A stretch of 64,000 nucleotides of DNA from Firmicutes bacterium OM04-13BH (GTDB lineage: Bacteria > Bacillota > Clostridia > Lachnospirales > Lachnospiraceae): contig QULP01000001.1 of assembly GCA_003481745.1 (NCBI GenBank), positions 434,001 through 498,000 of the forward strand, in the 5' to 3' direction. Of this stretch, positions 35,523 through 45,526 are shown in pieces. The position numbers were made by a program, and so were the translations under genes. The number at the start of each line of letters is the position of its first letter. Position 1 is the stretch's first letter. The notes under the pieces were generated by a model. That model ran no database searches. It was not told the origin of the DNA and saw only the letters and a program-made list of their open reading frames with translations.

Positions 35523-37381
35523 CTCTTCTCTGCCTCCTTGATTGCCCCATAAATAGAATCTGCATCGATTCCGGCTTTTGCTTTTAACAATTTTGGATTT
35601 CCATGTGTAATAAATGCATCCGGAAGAGCGATAATCTGCACTTTTACCTCTGGATGATATTCCTGCATATACTCGGAAACCGCCATTCCAAATCCACCAT
35701 TTTTCACATTCTCTTCCATTGTCACAATTTTTTTATGCTTCAATGCAAGCCGGTCAAGGATTTTGGTATCCAGTGGTTTTATAAATCTTGCATTGACCAA
35801 AGTTGCATTGATTTTGTCTGCTTTTAATTTCTCCCTTACTTCTACTGCCGTCTCTACCATACTGCCTACTGACAACAATGCCGTTTCTTCGCCCTCAAAA
35901 ATCAACTCACTCTTTCCATAAACCATAGGCTCACGATATTCTTCTAAACCATCATAAGCCTCTCCTCTTGGATAGCGAATTGCAATTGGACCTTGATAAC
36001 GCACTGCAAATTTCAACATATCTGAAAGCTCCCATTTGTTCTTTGGTGCTAACACCGTCATATTCGGTATCATCGACAGATACGATAAATCAAAACATCC
36101 CTGATGGGTTTCTCCATCACTTCCTACAAGCCCTGCACGGTCTATTGCAAAAATCACATGCAGGTTCTGCAGACAAACATCTTCGATTATCTGATCCACT
36201 GCCCTTTGAAGAAATGAAGAATAAATTGCCACAACCGGTATCATGCCTCCAAGTGCCATTCCTGCTGCACAGGTTACCGCATGTTCCTCCGCAATTCCCA
36301 CATCAAAAAAGCGCTGTGGAAAGCGGTTTCGAAACCGTTTTAAACCGGTACCGTCCGGCATTGCCGCTGTCAAAGCAACAAGATTTGGTATTCTGTCTGC
36401 CAACTTTAGCATAACTGTCGAAAAGATATCTGTATAATTTGCCTTTCCCCCGGTTTTTAATGGAATCCCATGCTCCAGATTAAATGCAGATGTTCCATGA
36501 AATCTTGCCGGGTGTTTTCTTGCCGGTTCATATCCTCGTCCTTTTTCGGTCTGAACATGCACCAGCACCGGTCCGTTTACTTTTTTTGCTTCCTGAAAAA
36601 TCTGAATCATTCTTCCACAGTCATGTCCATTTACCGGTCCCAAATATTTAATTCCCATATCCTCAAAAAACATTCCTGGAATCATAAGCTGTTTAATACT
36701 GTCTTTTGTCTTATGAATTCTTTGTACCATGACCGGTCCGATTCCCGGTACTTTATTTAATGTCTTTTTGACTTCGCTCTTTAAATCCGTATAAGATTCT
36801 GCTGTTCTTAGATTACTTAAATAGCTTGAAATTCCGCCCACATTTTCCGATATCGACATCTTATTATCATTTAATACGATAACAAAATTTTTATTTAAGC
36901 TCGCTGCATTATTTAAAGCTTCATAGGCCATTCCGCCGGTCAGCGCACCATCTCCGATTACCGATACCACATGATACTCTTCTCCACTTACTTTGCTTGC
37001 ACAGACATAGCCGACTCCTGCTGAGATGGAAGTTGAACTGTGTCCGGTATCGTAAGCATCACAAGGGCTTTCCTCCCTTTTGGGAAATCCACTCAACCCT
37101 CCATATTGACGCAGATTTTTAAATCCATCCTTTCTTCCGGTCAGAATCTTATGTGTATAAGACTGATGACCGACATCCCAGATAATTTTGTCTTTTGGAA
37201 GTGAAAACACATAATGCAGTGCCATGGTAAGTTCAACCGCCCCAAGGTTAGAAGCCAGATGCCCTCCGGTCTTACTTAAGGACTCTAATAAAAAATCTCT
37301 GATTTCCTGTGCCAGCACAGGCATCTGTTCTAACGGTATTTTCTTTATATCGTTTTCTTTTTCAATTGTTTCTAACAGCAT
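35519..37381 (-). CDS. dxs: 1-deoxy-D-xylulose-5-phosphate synthase
   Basis: Thiamine-diphosphate enzyme joining pyruvate and glyceraldehyde 3-phosphate, the first step of the MEP isoprenoid route. 620 residues. TPP motif GDGALTGG...NDNKMSIS, the transketolase-like EEHAVTCAAGMALGG with catalytic Glu, and a C-terminal transketolase domain. It is encoded next to ispA, so both precursor entry and chain building are in one operon. Confidence 0.97.
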   Translation of the reverse strand: MLLETIEKENDIKKIPLEQMPVLAQEIRDFLLESLSKTGGHLASNLGAVELTMALHYVFSLPKDKIIWDVGHQSYTHKILTGRKDGFKNLRQYGGLSGFPKREESPCDAYDTGHSSTSISAGVGYVCASKVSGEEYHVVSVIGDGALTGGMAYEALNNAASLNKNFVIVLNDNKMSISENVGGISSYLSNLRTAESYTDLKSEVKKTLNKVPGIGPVMVQRIHKTKDSIKQLMIPGMFFEDMGIKYLGPVNGHDCGRMIQIFQEAKKVNGPVLVHVQTEKGRGYEPARKHPARFHGTSAFNLEHGIPLKTGGKANYTDIFSTVMLKLADRIPNLVALTAAMPDGTGLKRFRNRFPQRFFDVGIAEEHAVTCAAGMALGGMIPVVAIYSSFLQRAVDQIIEDVCLQNLHVIFAIDRAGLVGSDGETHQGCFDLSYLSMIPNMTVLAPKNKWELSDMLKFAVRYQGPIAIRYPRGEAYDGLEEYREPMVYGKSELIFEGEETALLSVGSMVETAVEVREKLKADKINATLVNARFIKPLDTKILDRLALKHKKIVTMEENVKNGGFGMAVSEYMQEYHPEVKVQIIALPDAFITHGNPKLLKAKAGIDADSIYGAIKEAEKR

Positions 37382-37394
37382 CTCTTTTGCACCT

Positions 37395-38303
37395 CTATTT
37401 TCTGCGGGTACAAAGTGAAAGAAGCAGTTCTCTTAAAAATTCCTGTTCACCCGGAAGTTCCATAAGCAGATTCAATGCCTCCTTGGTCAGCTCTTTCACA
37501 TCTTCTCCCGCCTTTTTGATTCCTTCCAGAGTCACATAAGTTGTTTTATGGTTCTTTTCATCGCTCCCTACTGCTTTTCCCAGTTCCTCCATTGTACCTG
37601 TGACATCCAAAATATCATCTTGAATCTGAAAGGCAATTCCTATTTTTCCTGCAAGAGTTTCTATCTTCTGTATCTCTTCTTCTCTCGCTCCTGCAAGAGT
37701 TGCTCCGATTGTCATTGCACATTCAATTAATGCAGATGTTTTATTTTCATAAATATAATCCAGCATTTCCCTGTCCAGTTCCTGCTCTTTTTTGTCATTT
37801 TCTACATCTACGCTTTGTCCGCCAAGCATGCCGTCAATTCCGGTTTTCTTTCCAAGAATTGATAAGGCTTTTGCCACACGCTTCCATTCTTCCATATCTG
37901 ACTCATCTAATAAGTCAAATGCACGAAATGCCGTCTCATAAGCATAATTTAAAAGTGCATCTCCTGCAAGAATTGCCGCTGGCTCTCCATAAACAGCATG
38001 GGTGGTTTTTCTTCCTCTTCGGTACTCATCATTGTCAAGTGCCGGAAGGTCATCATGAATCAGCGAATGGGTATGAATCATCTCCATTGCCGCCATAAAA
38101 GGCTCTATCACTTTCCCTGTTCCGCCAAACATACTGTAAACTTCTCTCATAAATACCGGTCGAAGTCTTTTTCCACCGGAAAGCATGCTGTAATTCATTG
38201 CCTCTGCCATATTTTTGGCAAAGCCCTCTTCTTTTGGCAGATAGCTTTTGATAATTTCTTCCGCTTCTCTGGTTCTTTGTTCTAATTCTTCTTTAAAATT
38301 CAC
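37395..38303 (-). CDS. ispA: polyprenyl (farnesyl/geranylgeranyl) diphosphate synthase
   Basis: Head-to-tail prenyltransferase. 302 residues. First aspartate-rich motif HDDLPALDND and second FQIQDDILD are intact. The start is GTG 38303, overlapping the xseB stop by 11 bases. Product chain length (C15 most likely) is inferred from the position upstream of dxs. Confidence 0.94.
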   Translation of the reverse strand: MNFKEELEQRTREAEEIIKSYLPKEEGFAKNMAEAMNYSMLSGGKRLRPVFMREVYSMFGGTGKVIEPFMAAMEMIHTHSLIHDDLPALDNDEYRRGRKTTHAVYGEPAAILAGDALLNYAYETAFRAFDLLDESDMEEWKRVAKALSILGKKTGIDGMLGGQSVDVENDKKEQELDREMLDYIYENKTSALIECAMTIGATLAGAREEEIQKIETLAGKIGIAFQIQDDILDVTGTMEELGKAVGSDEKNHKTTYVTLEGIKKAGEDVKELTKEALNLLMELPGEQEFLRELLLSLCTRRK

Positions 38304-38517
38304 TCAGCCCACCATCTTCATTCATCATTAACATTCTTTTTTCAACGGTATCTATCTTCTCACTACATTCTTTAAGCAGTTTCATGCCAGTCTGATAAAT
38401 CAAAAATAACTCCTCAAGCGAAACATCTGCACGTTCCAACTGCTCCACAATTCCATCCAGTTCTTCAAAAGCTTCTTCAATCGTCTGTGTTTCTTTTTGT
38501 TTCAAATCCGGTGTCAT
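38293..38517 (-). CDS. xseB: exodeoxyribonuclease VII small subunit
   Basis: 74 residues from ATG 38517, eight bases after AGAGG. Typical helical small subunit: IEEAFEELDGIVEQLERADVSLEE and LFLIYQTGMKLLKECSEKID. It overlaps the end of xseA by 41 bases and the start of ispA, showing tight coupling. Confidence 0.95.
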   Translation of the reverse strand: MTPDLKQKETQTIEEAFEELDGIVEQLERADVSLEELFLIYQTGMKLLKECSEKIDTVEKRMLMMNEDGGLSEF

Positions 38518-39730
38518 CAAACACACCTCTTTCTACTTGTTTTATTCCGATACTCCTGGCTTCTATTGTTCCATCACTTACCTGAATCAGAAGCGTCTCA
38601 CCTGATTTTACCTGTGAAATACTCGTCACCGCCTTATGCGCTTCATTTTCTACATAAGAAAATCCCTGATTTAATTTATCCAACGGAGACAGACCTTTCA
38701 TCCGCTCAATATAAAGCCTCAATTCCTGTCTGGAAGTTAAAATCCTGGTTTTCATTGCAGATTCCAGCCGTATCTGAATACTTTCATAATGCTGTTTTTT
38801 CTCTTCTATCTGACTTTTTGGATTCAAGTAACTTAATTTATTTTCATACAGTTTTAAGCCTTGTCGCTTTTGAGCAATCTGCTGTTGCAGTTCACGGTTT
38901 AATTTTGCATGATACTCTTCCAATCTTCCCAATAAATCCTGTATCTCAAATACAGCAAGCTCAGCCGCCGCAGACGGAGTCGGTGCACGCAAATCGGCCG
39001 CATAATCTGCAATCGTCGTATCTGTTTCATGCCCAACCGCAGAAATAATCGGTGTTCGACATTCAAAAATTGCCCTTGCAACCTCTTCTTCATTAAACGC
39101 CCATAATTCTTCAATGCTTCCACCACCACGACCGACAATAATCGTATCTACGCCATAAGCATCGAGCATTTCAATTCCTTTTACAATACTTTCTTTTGCT
39201 CCGATTCCCTGTACCTGTGCCGGATAAAGAATCAGCTGAACATACGGATTTCGCCTTCCCGCAACATTTTGAATATCACGCACCGCTGCACCGGTTGCAG
39301 CAGTTACGATTCCAAGTTTCTGAATGTATTTTGGAATCGGCTGTTTATATTCCGGTGCAAACATTCCCATGTCTTCTAATTCTTCTTTTAACGCCAGATA
39401 TTTTTCATATAATGCTCCGGCACCTTCTAACTTAATTTCTCTGGCATAAAGCTGATACGTTCCATCCCGCTCATATACTTCCACTTTGCCTTTGACTACC
39501 ACGTTGTCTCCATTTTTCATGGAAAAAGCAAGACCCTTTCTCGCACCGGCAAACATGACACAGGATATCGTTCCCGCAGCATCTTTCAGCGAAAAATAAA
39601 TGTGCCCCGAAGTATGATATTTGCAATTTGAAACTTCTCCCTTTACAGAGATTTTATTCAACAGAAAATCCTGCGTAAACATATTTTGAATATAACGGTT
39701 AATCTGTCCAACCGAATAGGTCCGATTCAT
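38477..39730 (-). CDS. xseA: exodeoxyribonuclease VII large subunit
   Basis: Single-strand nuclease subunit, 417 residues from ATG 39730 (MNRTYSVGQINRYI). N-terminal OB fold (ISVKGEVSNCKYHTSGHIYFSLKD in sequence order), then the nuclease core with GRGGGSIEELWAFNEEEVARAI and SAVGHETDTTIADYAADLRAPTPSAAAE, each a conserved block. A coiled-coil tail follows. An upstream in-frame TTG at 39754 lies inside nusB and lacks a ribosome site. Confidence 0.95.
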   Translation of the reverse strand: MNRTYSVGQINRYIQNMFTQDFLLNKISVKGEVSNCKYHTSGHIYFSLKDAAGTISCVMFAGARKGLAFSMKNGDNVVVKGKVEVYERDGTYQLYAREIKLEGAGALYEKYLALKEELEDMGMFAPEYKQPIPKYIQKLGIVTAATGAAVRDIQNVAGRRNPYVQLILYPAQVQGIGAKESIVKGIEMLDAYGVDTIIVGRGGGSIEELWAFNEEEVARAIFECRTPIISAVGHETDTTIADYAADLRAPTPSAAAELAVFEIQDLLGRLEEYHAKLNRELQQQIAQKRQGLKLYENKLSYLNPKSQIEEKKQHYESIQIRLESAMKTRILTSRQELRLYIERMKGLSPLDKLNQGFSYVENEAHKAVTSISQVKSGETLLIQVSDGTIEARSIGIKQVERGVFDDTGFETKRNTDD

Positions 39731-39737
39731 ATTCCTT

Positions 39738-40142
39738 TTACTGCTCCTTGGCAATCTTTCCTAAAATACCATTTACGAAAGAAGAAGATTCGTCTCCTCC
39801 GAATTTTTTACTTAATTCAACTGCCTCATTGATTGCAACTTTAAACGGTACATCTTCATCGTATTTCATTTCATAAACAGCAAGTCTTAAGATATTTAAG
39901 TCTACTTTGCTCATACGGTTTACTTTCCATCCGGAAGATACCTTGTTTAATAACTCATCAATTTCTTCTACGTGTTCTAATACTTTTTCATATTTTCCAC
40001 GCATATATTCTTCTTCCTGTGGAGAAAGTTCTTCTAATGTTTCAAAATACAGACTGCTCTGTTCCGGCATTTCTTCTACTGTATTGAATTCTCCCATAAA
40101 CAATAACTTAAATATATGTTCTCTCATTTCTCTTCTTTTCAT
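39738..40142 (-). CDS. nusB: transcription antitermination factor NusB
   Basis: All-helical partner of NusE in rRNA antitermination. 134 residues starting MKRREMREHIFKLLF. GGAGG five bases before ATG 40142 decides this start over the ATG at 40154. The C-terminal VNGILGKIAKEQ is typical. A terminator separates it from the Asp23 gene upstream. Confidence 0.95.
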   Translation of the reverse strand: MKRREMREHIFKLLFMGEFNTVEEMPEQSSLYFETLEELSPQEEEYMRGKYEKVLEHVEEIDELLNKVSSGWKVNRMSKVDLNILRLAVYEMKYDEDVPFKVAINEAVELSKKFGGDESSSFVNGILGKIAKEQ

Positions 40143-40157
40143 CTTATCCTCCATTTA

Positions 40158-40190
40158 TAAAAAAAGGTGTCCTTTTGCGAGACACCTTTT
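40158..40190 (-). terminator. intrinsic terminator of the Asp23 gene
   Basis: GGTGTC and GACACC (about 40166-40186) form a stem with a seven-T run on the minus strand, just before nusB. Some readthrough into nusB is likely because no clear nusB promoter is visible. Confidence 0.75.
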
Positions 40191-40226
40191 CATTTTTACT
40201 CTATCTGTGTTTCATTTTTCAAAGAA

Positions 40227-40613
40227 CTATTTTGTCTTTTCTTTTTCCATCTCTACACTTGCAATACGCACGTTTACATCAGAGACTACAAGACCTGTCA
40301 TATTTTCGATTGCTGCTTTTACTTTTTCCTGTACGGTTTTACTTGTCTCTAAAATATTGTATCCATACTCGATATTTAAAGCCAAATCCACGCAGACAAT
40401 GTTTTCTAAAATATCTACCTTTACCCCTTTTGAAAGGTTTTTCATTCCCAGTTTTCCAACCAGTTCATTTGTGATATTTCCTGCCATAGAACCGACACCT
40501 TCTACTTCTGTTGCTGCCAGTCCCGCAATAATAGCAACCACTTCATCGGCAATCTGAACCTCGCCCAATGAGCCATTATCATGTATCTTATAGATATTTC
40601 TATCTTCCGCCAT
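40227..40613 (-). CDS. Asp23/Gls24 family envelope stress protein
   Basis: 128 residues from ATG 40613, seven bases after AGGAGG. Typical features: IADEVVAIIAGLAATEVEGVGSM near the N-terminus and the VVSDVNVRIASVEM end. In Firmicutes these proteins gather at the membrane, and a member commonly precedes nusB (YqhY-type in Bacillus, tied to acetyl-CoA carboxylase control). The specific role here is unknown. Confidence 0.92.
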   Translation of the reverse strand: MAEDRNIYKIHDNGSLGEVQIADEVVAIIAGLAATEVEGVGSMAGNITNELVGKLGMKNLSKGVKVDILENIVCVDLALNIEYGYNILETSKTVQEKVKAAIENMTGLVVSDVNVRIASVEMEKEKTK

Positions 40614-40702
40614 AACCAAACCTCCTATTTTTTAAAAGGATAATCTCCTACCTGACATTATATCAAAATATAATTGTGGTGTCAAAACTTCTATAGAAAA
40701 TA

Positions 40703-40752
40703 TAAAAAAGAATCTCCGCCTCCTGTCTTTTAAACAGAAAACGGAGTCCTTC
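40703..40752 (-). terminator. terminator of prfC
   Basis: CTCCG (40714-40718) pairs with CGGAG (40742-40746), with CTGT/ACAG inside and a T-run on the minus strand (complement of 40705-40710). Confidence 0.65.
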
Positions 40753-42345
40753 TTAGTTTCTGCTGAACTCAGCCAGTCTTAATCCTTCATTTCTATCTAA
40801 GGTCATGCCAACACTCCAGCTGTTTACAAACAATAACAGAGGATTGCCTTTCATATCCATAACCTTCTTCATGTCAGAAGTTCCGGTCAGTTTCTTAACG
40901 TCTACTTCATCTTTATTTTCAATCCAGCGAATGTGTTCATAAGGCAGTGTCTCAAGACGGATATCCACATTGTATTCATTTTCCAGACGGTATTTTAAGA
41001 CATCAAACTGAAGCACACCGACAACTCCGACAATAATTTCTTCCATTCCGCCCATGATTTCCTGGAAAATCTGAATCGCACCTTCCTGTGCGATCTGGTT
41101 GATCCCTTTTACAAACTGCTTTCTCTTCATGCTGTCAAGCAGACGTACTCTTGCAAAGTGTTCCGGTGCGAACGTTGGGATTCCTTCATACTGGAATTTT
41201 TTTCCCGGTGCACATACCGTATCACCGATTGAAAAGATACCTGGGTCAAATACACCGATAATATCTCCGGCATACGCTTCTTCCACCACATGACGGTCCT
41301 GCGCCATCATCTGCTGTGGCTGGGAGAGACGCATTTTTTTCTCGCCCTGTACGTGATACACCTCTTTGGATGCCTCAAATTTACCGGAACAGATTCTCAT
41401 AAATGCAACTCGGTCACGGTGGTTCTTATTCATATTTGCCTGAATTTTAAATACAAAGGCAGAGAAATCTTCTTTCATCGGGTCAATCTCTCCGATATCT
41501 GCCTTTCTTGGAAGCGGGGAAGAAGTCATTTTTAAGAAATGTTTCAAAAATGTCTCCACACCAAAGTTTGTAAGCGCAGAACCGAAAAATACCGGTGAAA
41601 GCTTTCCTTCGTTGACTAAGTCCTGGTCAAATTCCGCACTTGCGCCATCGAGCAGTTCAATTTCTTCTAATAACTGCTCTTTCTGTTCTGCATCCACTAC
41701 ATCATCCAAGTGTGCTTCATCAATTCCGATTTCTTCTTCGATTCCCTCTTTTGTCCCCTTCATGGTATCTGAGAATGTCAGCACTTTTTCTGTATTTCTG
41801 TCATAAACACCACGGAATTTTTTACCGGAACCAATTGGCCAGTTAATCGGACAGGTTGGAATTCCAAGCTCTTTTTCGATATCATCCAGTAAATCAAAGG
41901 TATCATTTGCATCTCTGTCCATTTTGTTAATAAACGTAAAAATTGGAATATGGCGCATCGCACAAACTTTAAACAGTTTTCTGGTCTGAGCCTCCACTCC
42001 TTTTGAAGCATCAATGACCATAACTGCAGAATCTGCTGCCATTAAAGTACGATATGTGTCCTCCGAGAAATCCTGATGTCCAGGAGTATCCAATATGTTA
42101 ATGCAATAACCGTCATAATTAAACTGAAGTACGGAAGATGTAACGGAAATACCTCTTTCTTTTTCAATTTCCATCCAGTCTGAAACCGCATGACGAGCTG
42201 TTGCCTTTCCTTTTACACTTCCTGCAAGGTTGATTGCTCCTCCGTAAAGAAGAAATTTCTCAGTCAGAGTTGTCTTACCTGCATCCGGATGGGAAATAAT
42301 TGCAAAAGTTCTTCTTTTTGTAATTTCTTTTGTATAGTCAGCCAC
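40753..42345 (-). CDS. prfC: peptide chain release factor 3
   Basis: Translational GTPase that recycles RF1 and RF2. 530 residues. G1 SHPDAGKTTLTEK, G2 region with RGISVTSS, G3 DTPGHQDFSEDTY, G4 NKMDRD. The length and the early KGKATARHAVSDWM segment separate it from EF-G. GTG start eight bases after AGGAGG. A single gene downstream of the spoIIIA operon. Confidence 0.96.
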   Translation of the reverse strand: MADYTKEITKRRTFAIISHPDAGKTTLTEKFLLYGGAINLAGSVKGKATARHAVSDWMEIEKERGISVTSSVLQFNYDGYCINILDTPGHQDFSEDTYRTLMAADSAVMVIDASKGVEAQTRKLFKVCAMRHIPIFTFINKMDRDANDTFDLLDDIEKELGIPTCPINWPIGSGKKFRGVYDRNTEKVLTFSDTMKGTKEGIEEEIGIDEAHLDDVVDAEQKEQLLEEIELLDGASAEFDQDLVNEGKLSPVFFGSALTNFGVETFLKHFLKMTSSPLPRKADIGEIDPMKEDFSAFVFKIQANMNKNHRDRVAFMRICSGKFEASKEVYHVQGEKKMRLSQPQQMMAQDRHVVEEAYAGDIIGVFDPGIFSIGDTVCAPGKKFQYEGIPTFAPEHFARVRLLDSMKRKQFVKGINQIAQEGAIQIFQEIMGGMEEIIVGVVGVLQFDVLKYRLENEYNVDIRLETLPYEHIRWIENKDEVDVKKLTGTSDMKKVMDMKGNPLLLFVNSWSVGMTLDRNEGLRLAEFSRN

Positions 42346-42452
42346 TGAAATGACCTCCTTCTCTTTTTTTATCTCAAATTAAAATTTTCATAAGTAAACA
42401 CTTAGCATATTTTAGTATACCGTACAAACAGTGTCAAGGATTTTAAAAAGAT

Positions 42453-43145
42453 TTATTCGCCATCCGAGCTTTCCGCTTCAAGCGGAGTAATCACAATATT
42501 CTCTATCGGAACCGATGTTTTCCGTTTTACAATATCTTCAATCTGAGCCCGCTTGTCATCTGCCATATACTCCTGCGGTACAATAATGTCAGCCGATTCA
42601 TTGGTCAGATTCACCACTACATTTGCAAATCCCTTTGCTTCCAGTAAAAGTTCTGCGGCTTCTTCCTGTTCTGCAAGGTCTGTCATTTCTACCATTGAAG
42701 CAATTGCCTCCTGTTTTTTATCCTCTCCTATATTTTCGTTGTTGATAATTCCCATCAGTGTTTCTTTATTGGCAGAACGTACCTGCTCCCGATTCAGTTT
42801 TGCCTGTGCAGCAAAAGTGGATGCGCCTGTTAATACTGCTTCTCCAGGTGTCTCGGCAGATGCACTCGCTTCTCCTGCCTGATTGTTCCCTGCTGCCTGA
42901 TTTTCTTCTAACAGGGCACTTTCATCTGTCAAATCATAATCCAGACTGTCAATCTCTTCTACAATTCCATCTGTTCCTGCGGTTTCCTGCGCCTCCGTAT
43001 CTGAGGTATCCGAAACAGCACCTGTTTTCTGTAGTACCTTATCCATTCCCAGATGTGTGTCTGAGTAATTAATGTAGCCGGCAACCGCAATCATAATTGC
43101 CAAAGCAGTAATAATCACCTGATTTTTCTTAAAAATCTTTTTCAC
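42453..43145 (-). CDS. spoIIIAH: stage III sporulation protein AH
   Basis: 230 residues: one N-terminal membrane segment (VIITALAIMIAVAGYINY), an acidic Ser/Glu-rich linker (about 40-115), then a YscJ/FliF-like domain. SpoIIIAH in the mother cell binds forespore SpoIIQ and forms the ring of the feeding-tube channel. GTG start behind AAAGGAG. Last gene of the operon. Confidence 0.92.
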   Translation of the reverse strand: MKKIFKKNQVIITALAIMIAVAGYINYSDTHLGMDKVLQKTGAVSDTSDTEAQETAGTDGIVEEIDSLDYDLTDESALLEENQAAGNNQAGEASASAETPGEAVLTGASTFAAQAKLNREQVRSANKETLMGIINNENIGEDKKQEAIASMVEMTDLAEQEEAAELLLEAKGFANVVVNLTNESADIIVPQEYMADDKRAQIEDIVKRKTSVPIENIVITPLEAESSDGE

Positions 43146-43158
43146 CCACGCTTCTCCT

Positions 43159-43635
43159 TTAATTCATTTTCATTACTTTTATTCTATGGGCTTCCACCTG
43201 AAATAATGCCTGCACTGCCTCCTGAATATTCTGTACCACTACCGGATTATCTGCTCCCTTTGCAAGAATCAAAACTCCGCTGATTTTCGGATACTTCTGC
43301 ATTTTTACATAAGGAGTCTGATTTCCTGTTGCATCTTTTTGAAACACCGTCTGGTTTTCATCCTTTTCTACTACATTTTCCCAACTGTTTTCAAAGGTTA
43401 AAAATACTTTCGTCTCTCCTGCCCCCTCCGATTCATTGAGCATGTTTTGAAGCCTTGCCTGAATCTGCTCCTGCCATGCCCCTTCTTTTAAATCTTCACT
43501 TTTCTCTTCTATCGCTGTATTTGTCTCATTTATCGTCTCTTTTTTCACCGGAATTGCAAGTATCAGACACAAAATTCCAACTAACAGAGCAACCGCCAGA
43601 TATTCTTTTTTTAATTTGTCCGGAAATCCTCTCAT
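43159..43635 (-). CDS. spoIIIAG: stage III sporulation protein AG
   Basis: 158 residues from ATG 43635, which overlaps the SpoIIIAF stop. One membrane segment (YLAVALLVGILCLILAI) and an extracellular ring-forming domain with VFLTFENSWENVVEKD and YPKISGVLILAKGADNPVV. It is a ring component of the channel between mother cell and forespore. Confidence 0.92.
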   Translation of the reverse strand: MRGFPDKLKKEYLAVALLVGILCLILAIPVKKETINETNTAIEEKSEDLKEGAWQEQIQARLQNMLNESEGAGETKVFLTFENSWENVVEKDENQTVFQKDATGNQTPYVKMQKYPKISGVLILAKGADNPVVVQNIQEAVQALFQVEAHRIKVMKMN

Positions 43636-43937
43636 GGCTTGTCCACCTCTTCTTCCCGTTCCTGCCAATAGCGGTTTTCTGCATCATAAGCCTTCTGCTC
43701 CCATTCCTTTTGACTCTCTGTCTCTTCTTGAAGCTCCATATCCGGCATCTCAAACATGGTTTCCTCTGCTCCTAAAAGCTTCCCTCCTGTTACAATCAAA
43801 ACCCAGATAAATAAAAGTCCCATGTAAAACTGAATGTATTTTTTATAACTTCCCTCTGGCAGAAAATGCAGAAGTGCAGACTGAAAGATAAAATAACAGG
43901 CAACACTCTGCATCCATAGACAAACTCTCTCCGGCAT
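43632..43937 (-). CDS. spoIIIAF: stage III sporulation protein AF
   Basis: 101 residues from ATG 43937 behind GGAGGGG; two hydrophobic segments (SVACYFIFQSALLHFL, YIQFYMGLLFIWVLIV) then a short Glu-rich tail. It is shorter than Bacillus SpoIIIAF because the C-terminal domain is reduced. Identification relies on position between AE and AG and on topology. Confidence 0.82.
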   Translation of the reverse strand: MPERVCLWMQSVACYFIFQSALLHFLPEGSYKKYIQFYMGLLFIWVLIVTGGKLLGAEETMFEMPDMELQEETESQKEWEQKAYDAENRYWQEREEEVDKP

Positions 43938-43974
43938 CGACTCCCCTCCCATATTGACTTGCCTGATTTTTATC

Positions 43975-45135
43975 CTATTTTCCGATAAATGAAATACTTA
44001 GAATTGCAATCGTGATAAAAATCAAAAGTTCCATACAAAGCAGTACCTTTAAAAATAAAACATAGCCATTACCAATTGTGCTAAGTGCTCCTGTCATCCG
44101 CTTGTCCGATACCGGCTGTACTACCGCTGCCAACAGTTTATATAAAAATGCAAGCAGCGCCAGACGAATCACCGGCCGGATTCCGATACAGACTAAAATA
44201 ATAATTCCCACTACACCGATTCCATTTCGGATAATCACGGCTGTCCCAAGGGCAACTTCTGTCACTCCATTAATGGCATTTCCGATTCCGGGAATCGAAG
44301 CCGCTGTCTTTCCAATGATGTCCCGCTTTAGAGAATCCATTGCCGGTCCAATCATATTTTGAATCAACTGCATGCCAAGCACCACCGCCATACAGCTTTT
44401 TAAACTCCATTCAATCAAAGTCTGCAACAGCTCTGCCATTTTGGATAAGAAATCTTCGCTGTGAAGATAATTGACCAGTTCTACAAGTGCCAAAACATAA
44501 ATGGCCGGAACAATGCCTTTTAAAAAGACAACCTGAATCACATAAATTAAAAACAGCACTGCTTCATAAAAAATCATTGCCGTCGCACTTCCTGAGGAAG
44601 CCGTAACCGCAAGAAAATAAGACGGCATTAAAGCTTTTAAAAATAAAATAAAATTTTCCAGAAGTTCTTTTAACTCCACTCCCATACTTCCAAACGATTT
44701 TATCAATAATGCAAGCAAAAGCATGTAAGTAATATAAAAGCTGGTTTCTCCGGTTTTTCCATCTCCAAATACTGCTGTAAAATTAGAAAACACAGCTGCA
44801 AGAAGTACCAAAAGTACAACTTGAAACATTGCCTTTTGTTCTCTTTGAAGCTGTGCTTTTACTATATTTTTAAACCACTTACTCATTGTCTCTTTTTGAA
44901 ACAAAGACTCTCCTTTTAAAATCTGATTTAAGATTTCTTCTATGGAAAAGCTGTCCTCTTTTAAAATCTGATTGACTGCATCCTGCATTTGCCCAAGTTC
45001 CATATCTTCCATCAGCTTCTGTCTTGTTTCTTCTTCCTGCTGTTCTCTCTGTTTTTGCCCTGCCTGTACAAAAGTTGCTCCAAATTCCAGACAGATCAAA
45101 AAGACTGCCAGTATGAATCGAATTCTTCTTTTCAT
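43975..45135 (-). CDS. spoIIIAE: stage III sporulation protein AE
   Basis: 386-residue polytopic membrane protein with a signal peptide (RFILAVFLICLEFGATFVQA) and about eight spans. Contains the conserved GIGNAINGVTEVALGTAVIIRNGIG and a C-terminal ALSTIGNGYVLF. Essential channel component in Bacillus. The ATG overlaps the AD stop (ATGA) and has no ribosome site of its own. Confidence 0.93.
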   Translation of the reverse strand: MKRRIRFILAVFLICLEFGATFVQAGQKQREQQEEETRQKLMEDMELGQMQDAVNQILKEDSFSIEEILNQILKGESLFQKETMSKWFKNIVKAQLQREQKAMFQVVLLVLLAAVFSNFTAVFGDGKTGETSFYITYMLLLALLIKSFGSMGVELKELLENFILFLKALMPSYFLAVTASSGSATAMIFYEAVLFLIYVIQVVFLKGIVPAIYVLALVELVNYLHSEDFLSKMAELLQTLIEWSLKSCMAVVLGMQLIQNMIGPAMDSLKRDIIGKTAASIPGIGNAINGVTEVALGTAVIIRNGIGVVGIIILVCIGIRPVIRLALLAFLYKLLAAVVQPVSDKRMTGALSTIGNGYVLFLKVLLCMELLIFITIAILSISFIGK

Positions 45136-45518
45136 AATAAAAAATTATGAATGGTCTCAACCAGTGCCAGTAACACCGGTAAAGATAATACCATAAGATA
45201 AAGTTTCACAAATAACTCAATCTGTCCTGCAATTGCTGCATATCCGGCATCTTTGCAGATACTTGATGAAAACTGTCCAATATAGGTTGCTCCTGTCATT
45301 TTAAGCAGAACAAGCACATACTTTTCATCTACCGGAAGAAATTCCTGTATTTTTTTGATACTCTCAAACAGATAGGATAATTTTTCCACTGCATATCCTA
45401 AAATACAGATTCCAACGGCAAAGCTCAGATAAACAGAATACTCTGGCTTACTTTCTTTTAAAAAGAGTGCCAAAAGAACTCCCGTAATTCCAATCATCAC
45501 AATTTTAACAACTTCCAT
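45132..45518 (-). CDS. spoIIIAD: stage III sporulation protein AD
   Basis: 128 residues, about four hydrophobic helices, with TGATYIGQFSSSICKDAG typical of SpoIIIAC/AD proteins. It lies between AC and AE in the invariant operon order. Confidence 0.93.
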   Translation of the reverse strand: MEVVKIVMIGITGVLLALFLKESKPEYSVYLSFAVGICILGYAVEKLSYLFESIKKIQEFLPVDEKYVLVLLKMTGATYIGQFSSSICKDAGYAAIAGQIELFVKLYLMVLSLPVLLALVETIHNFLL

Positions 45519-45526
45519 CCTGCCCC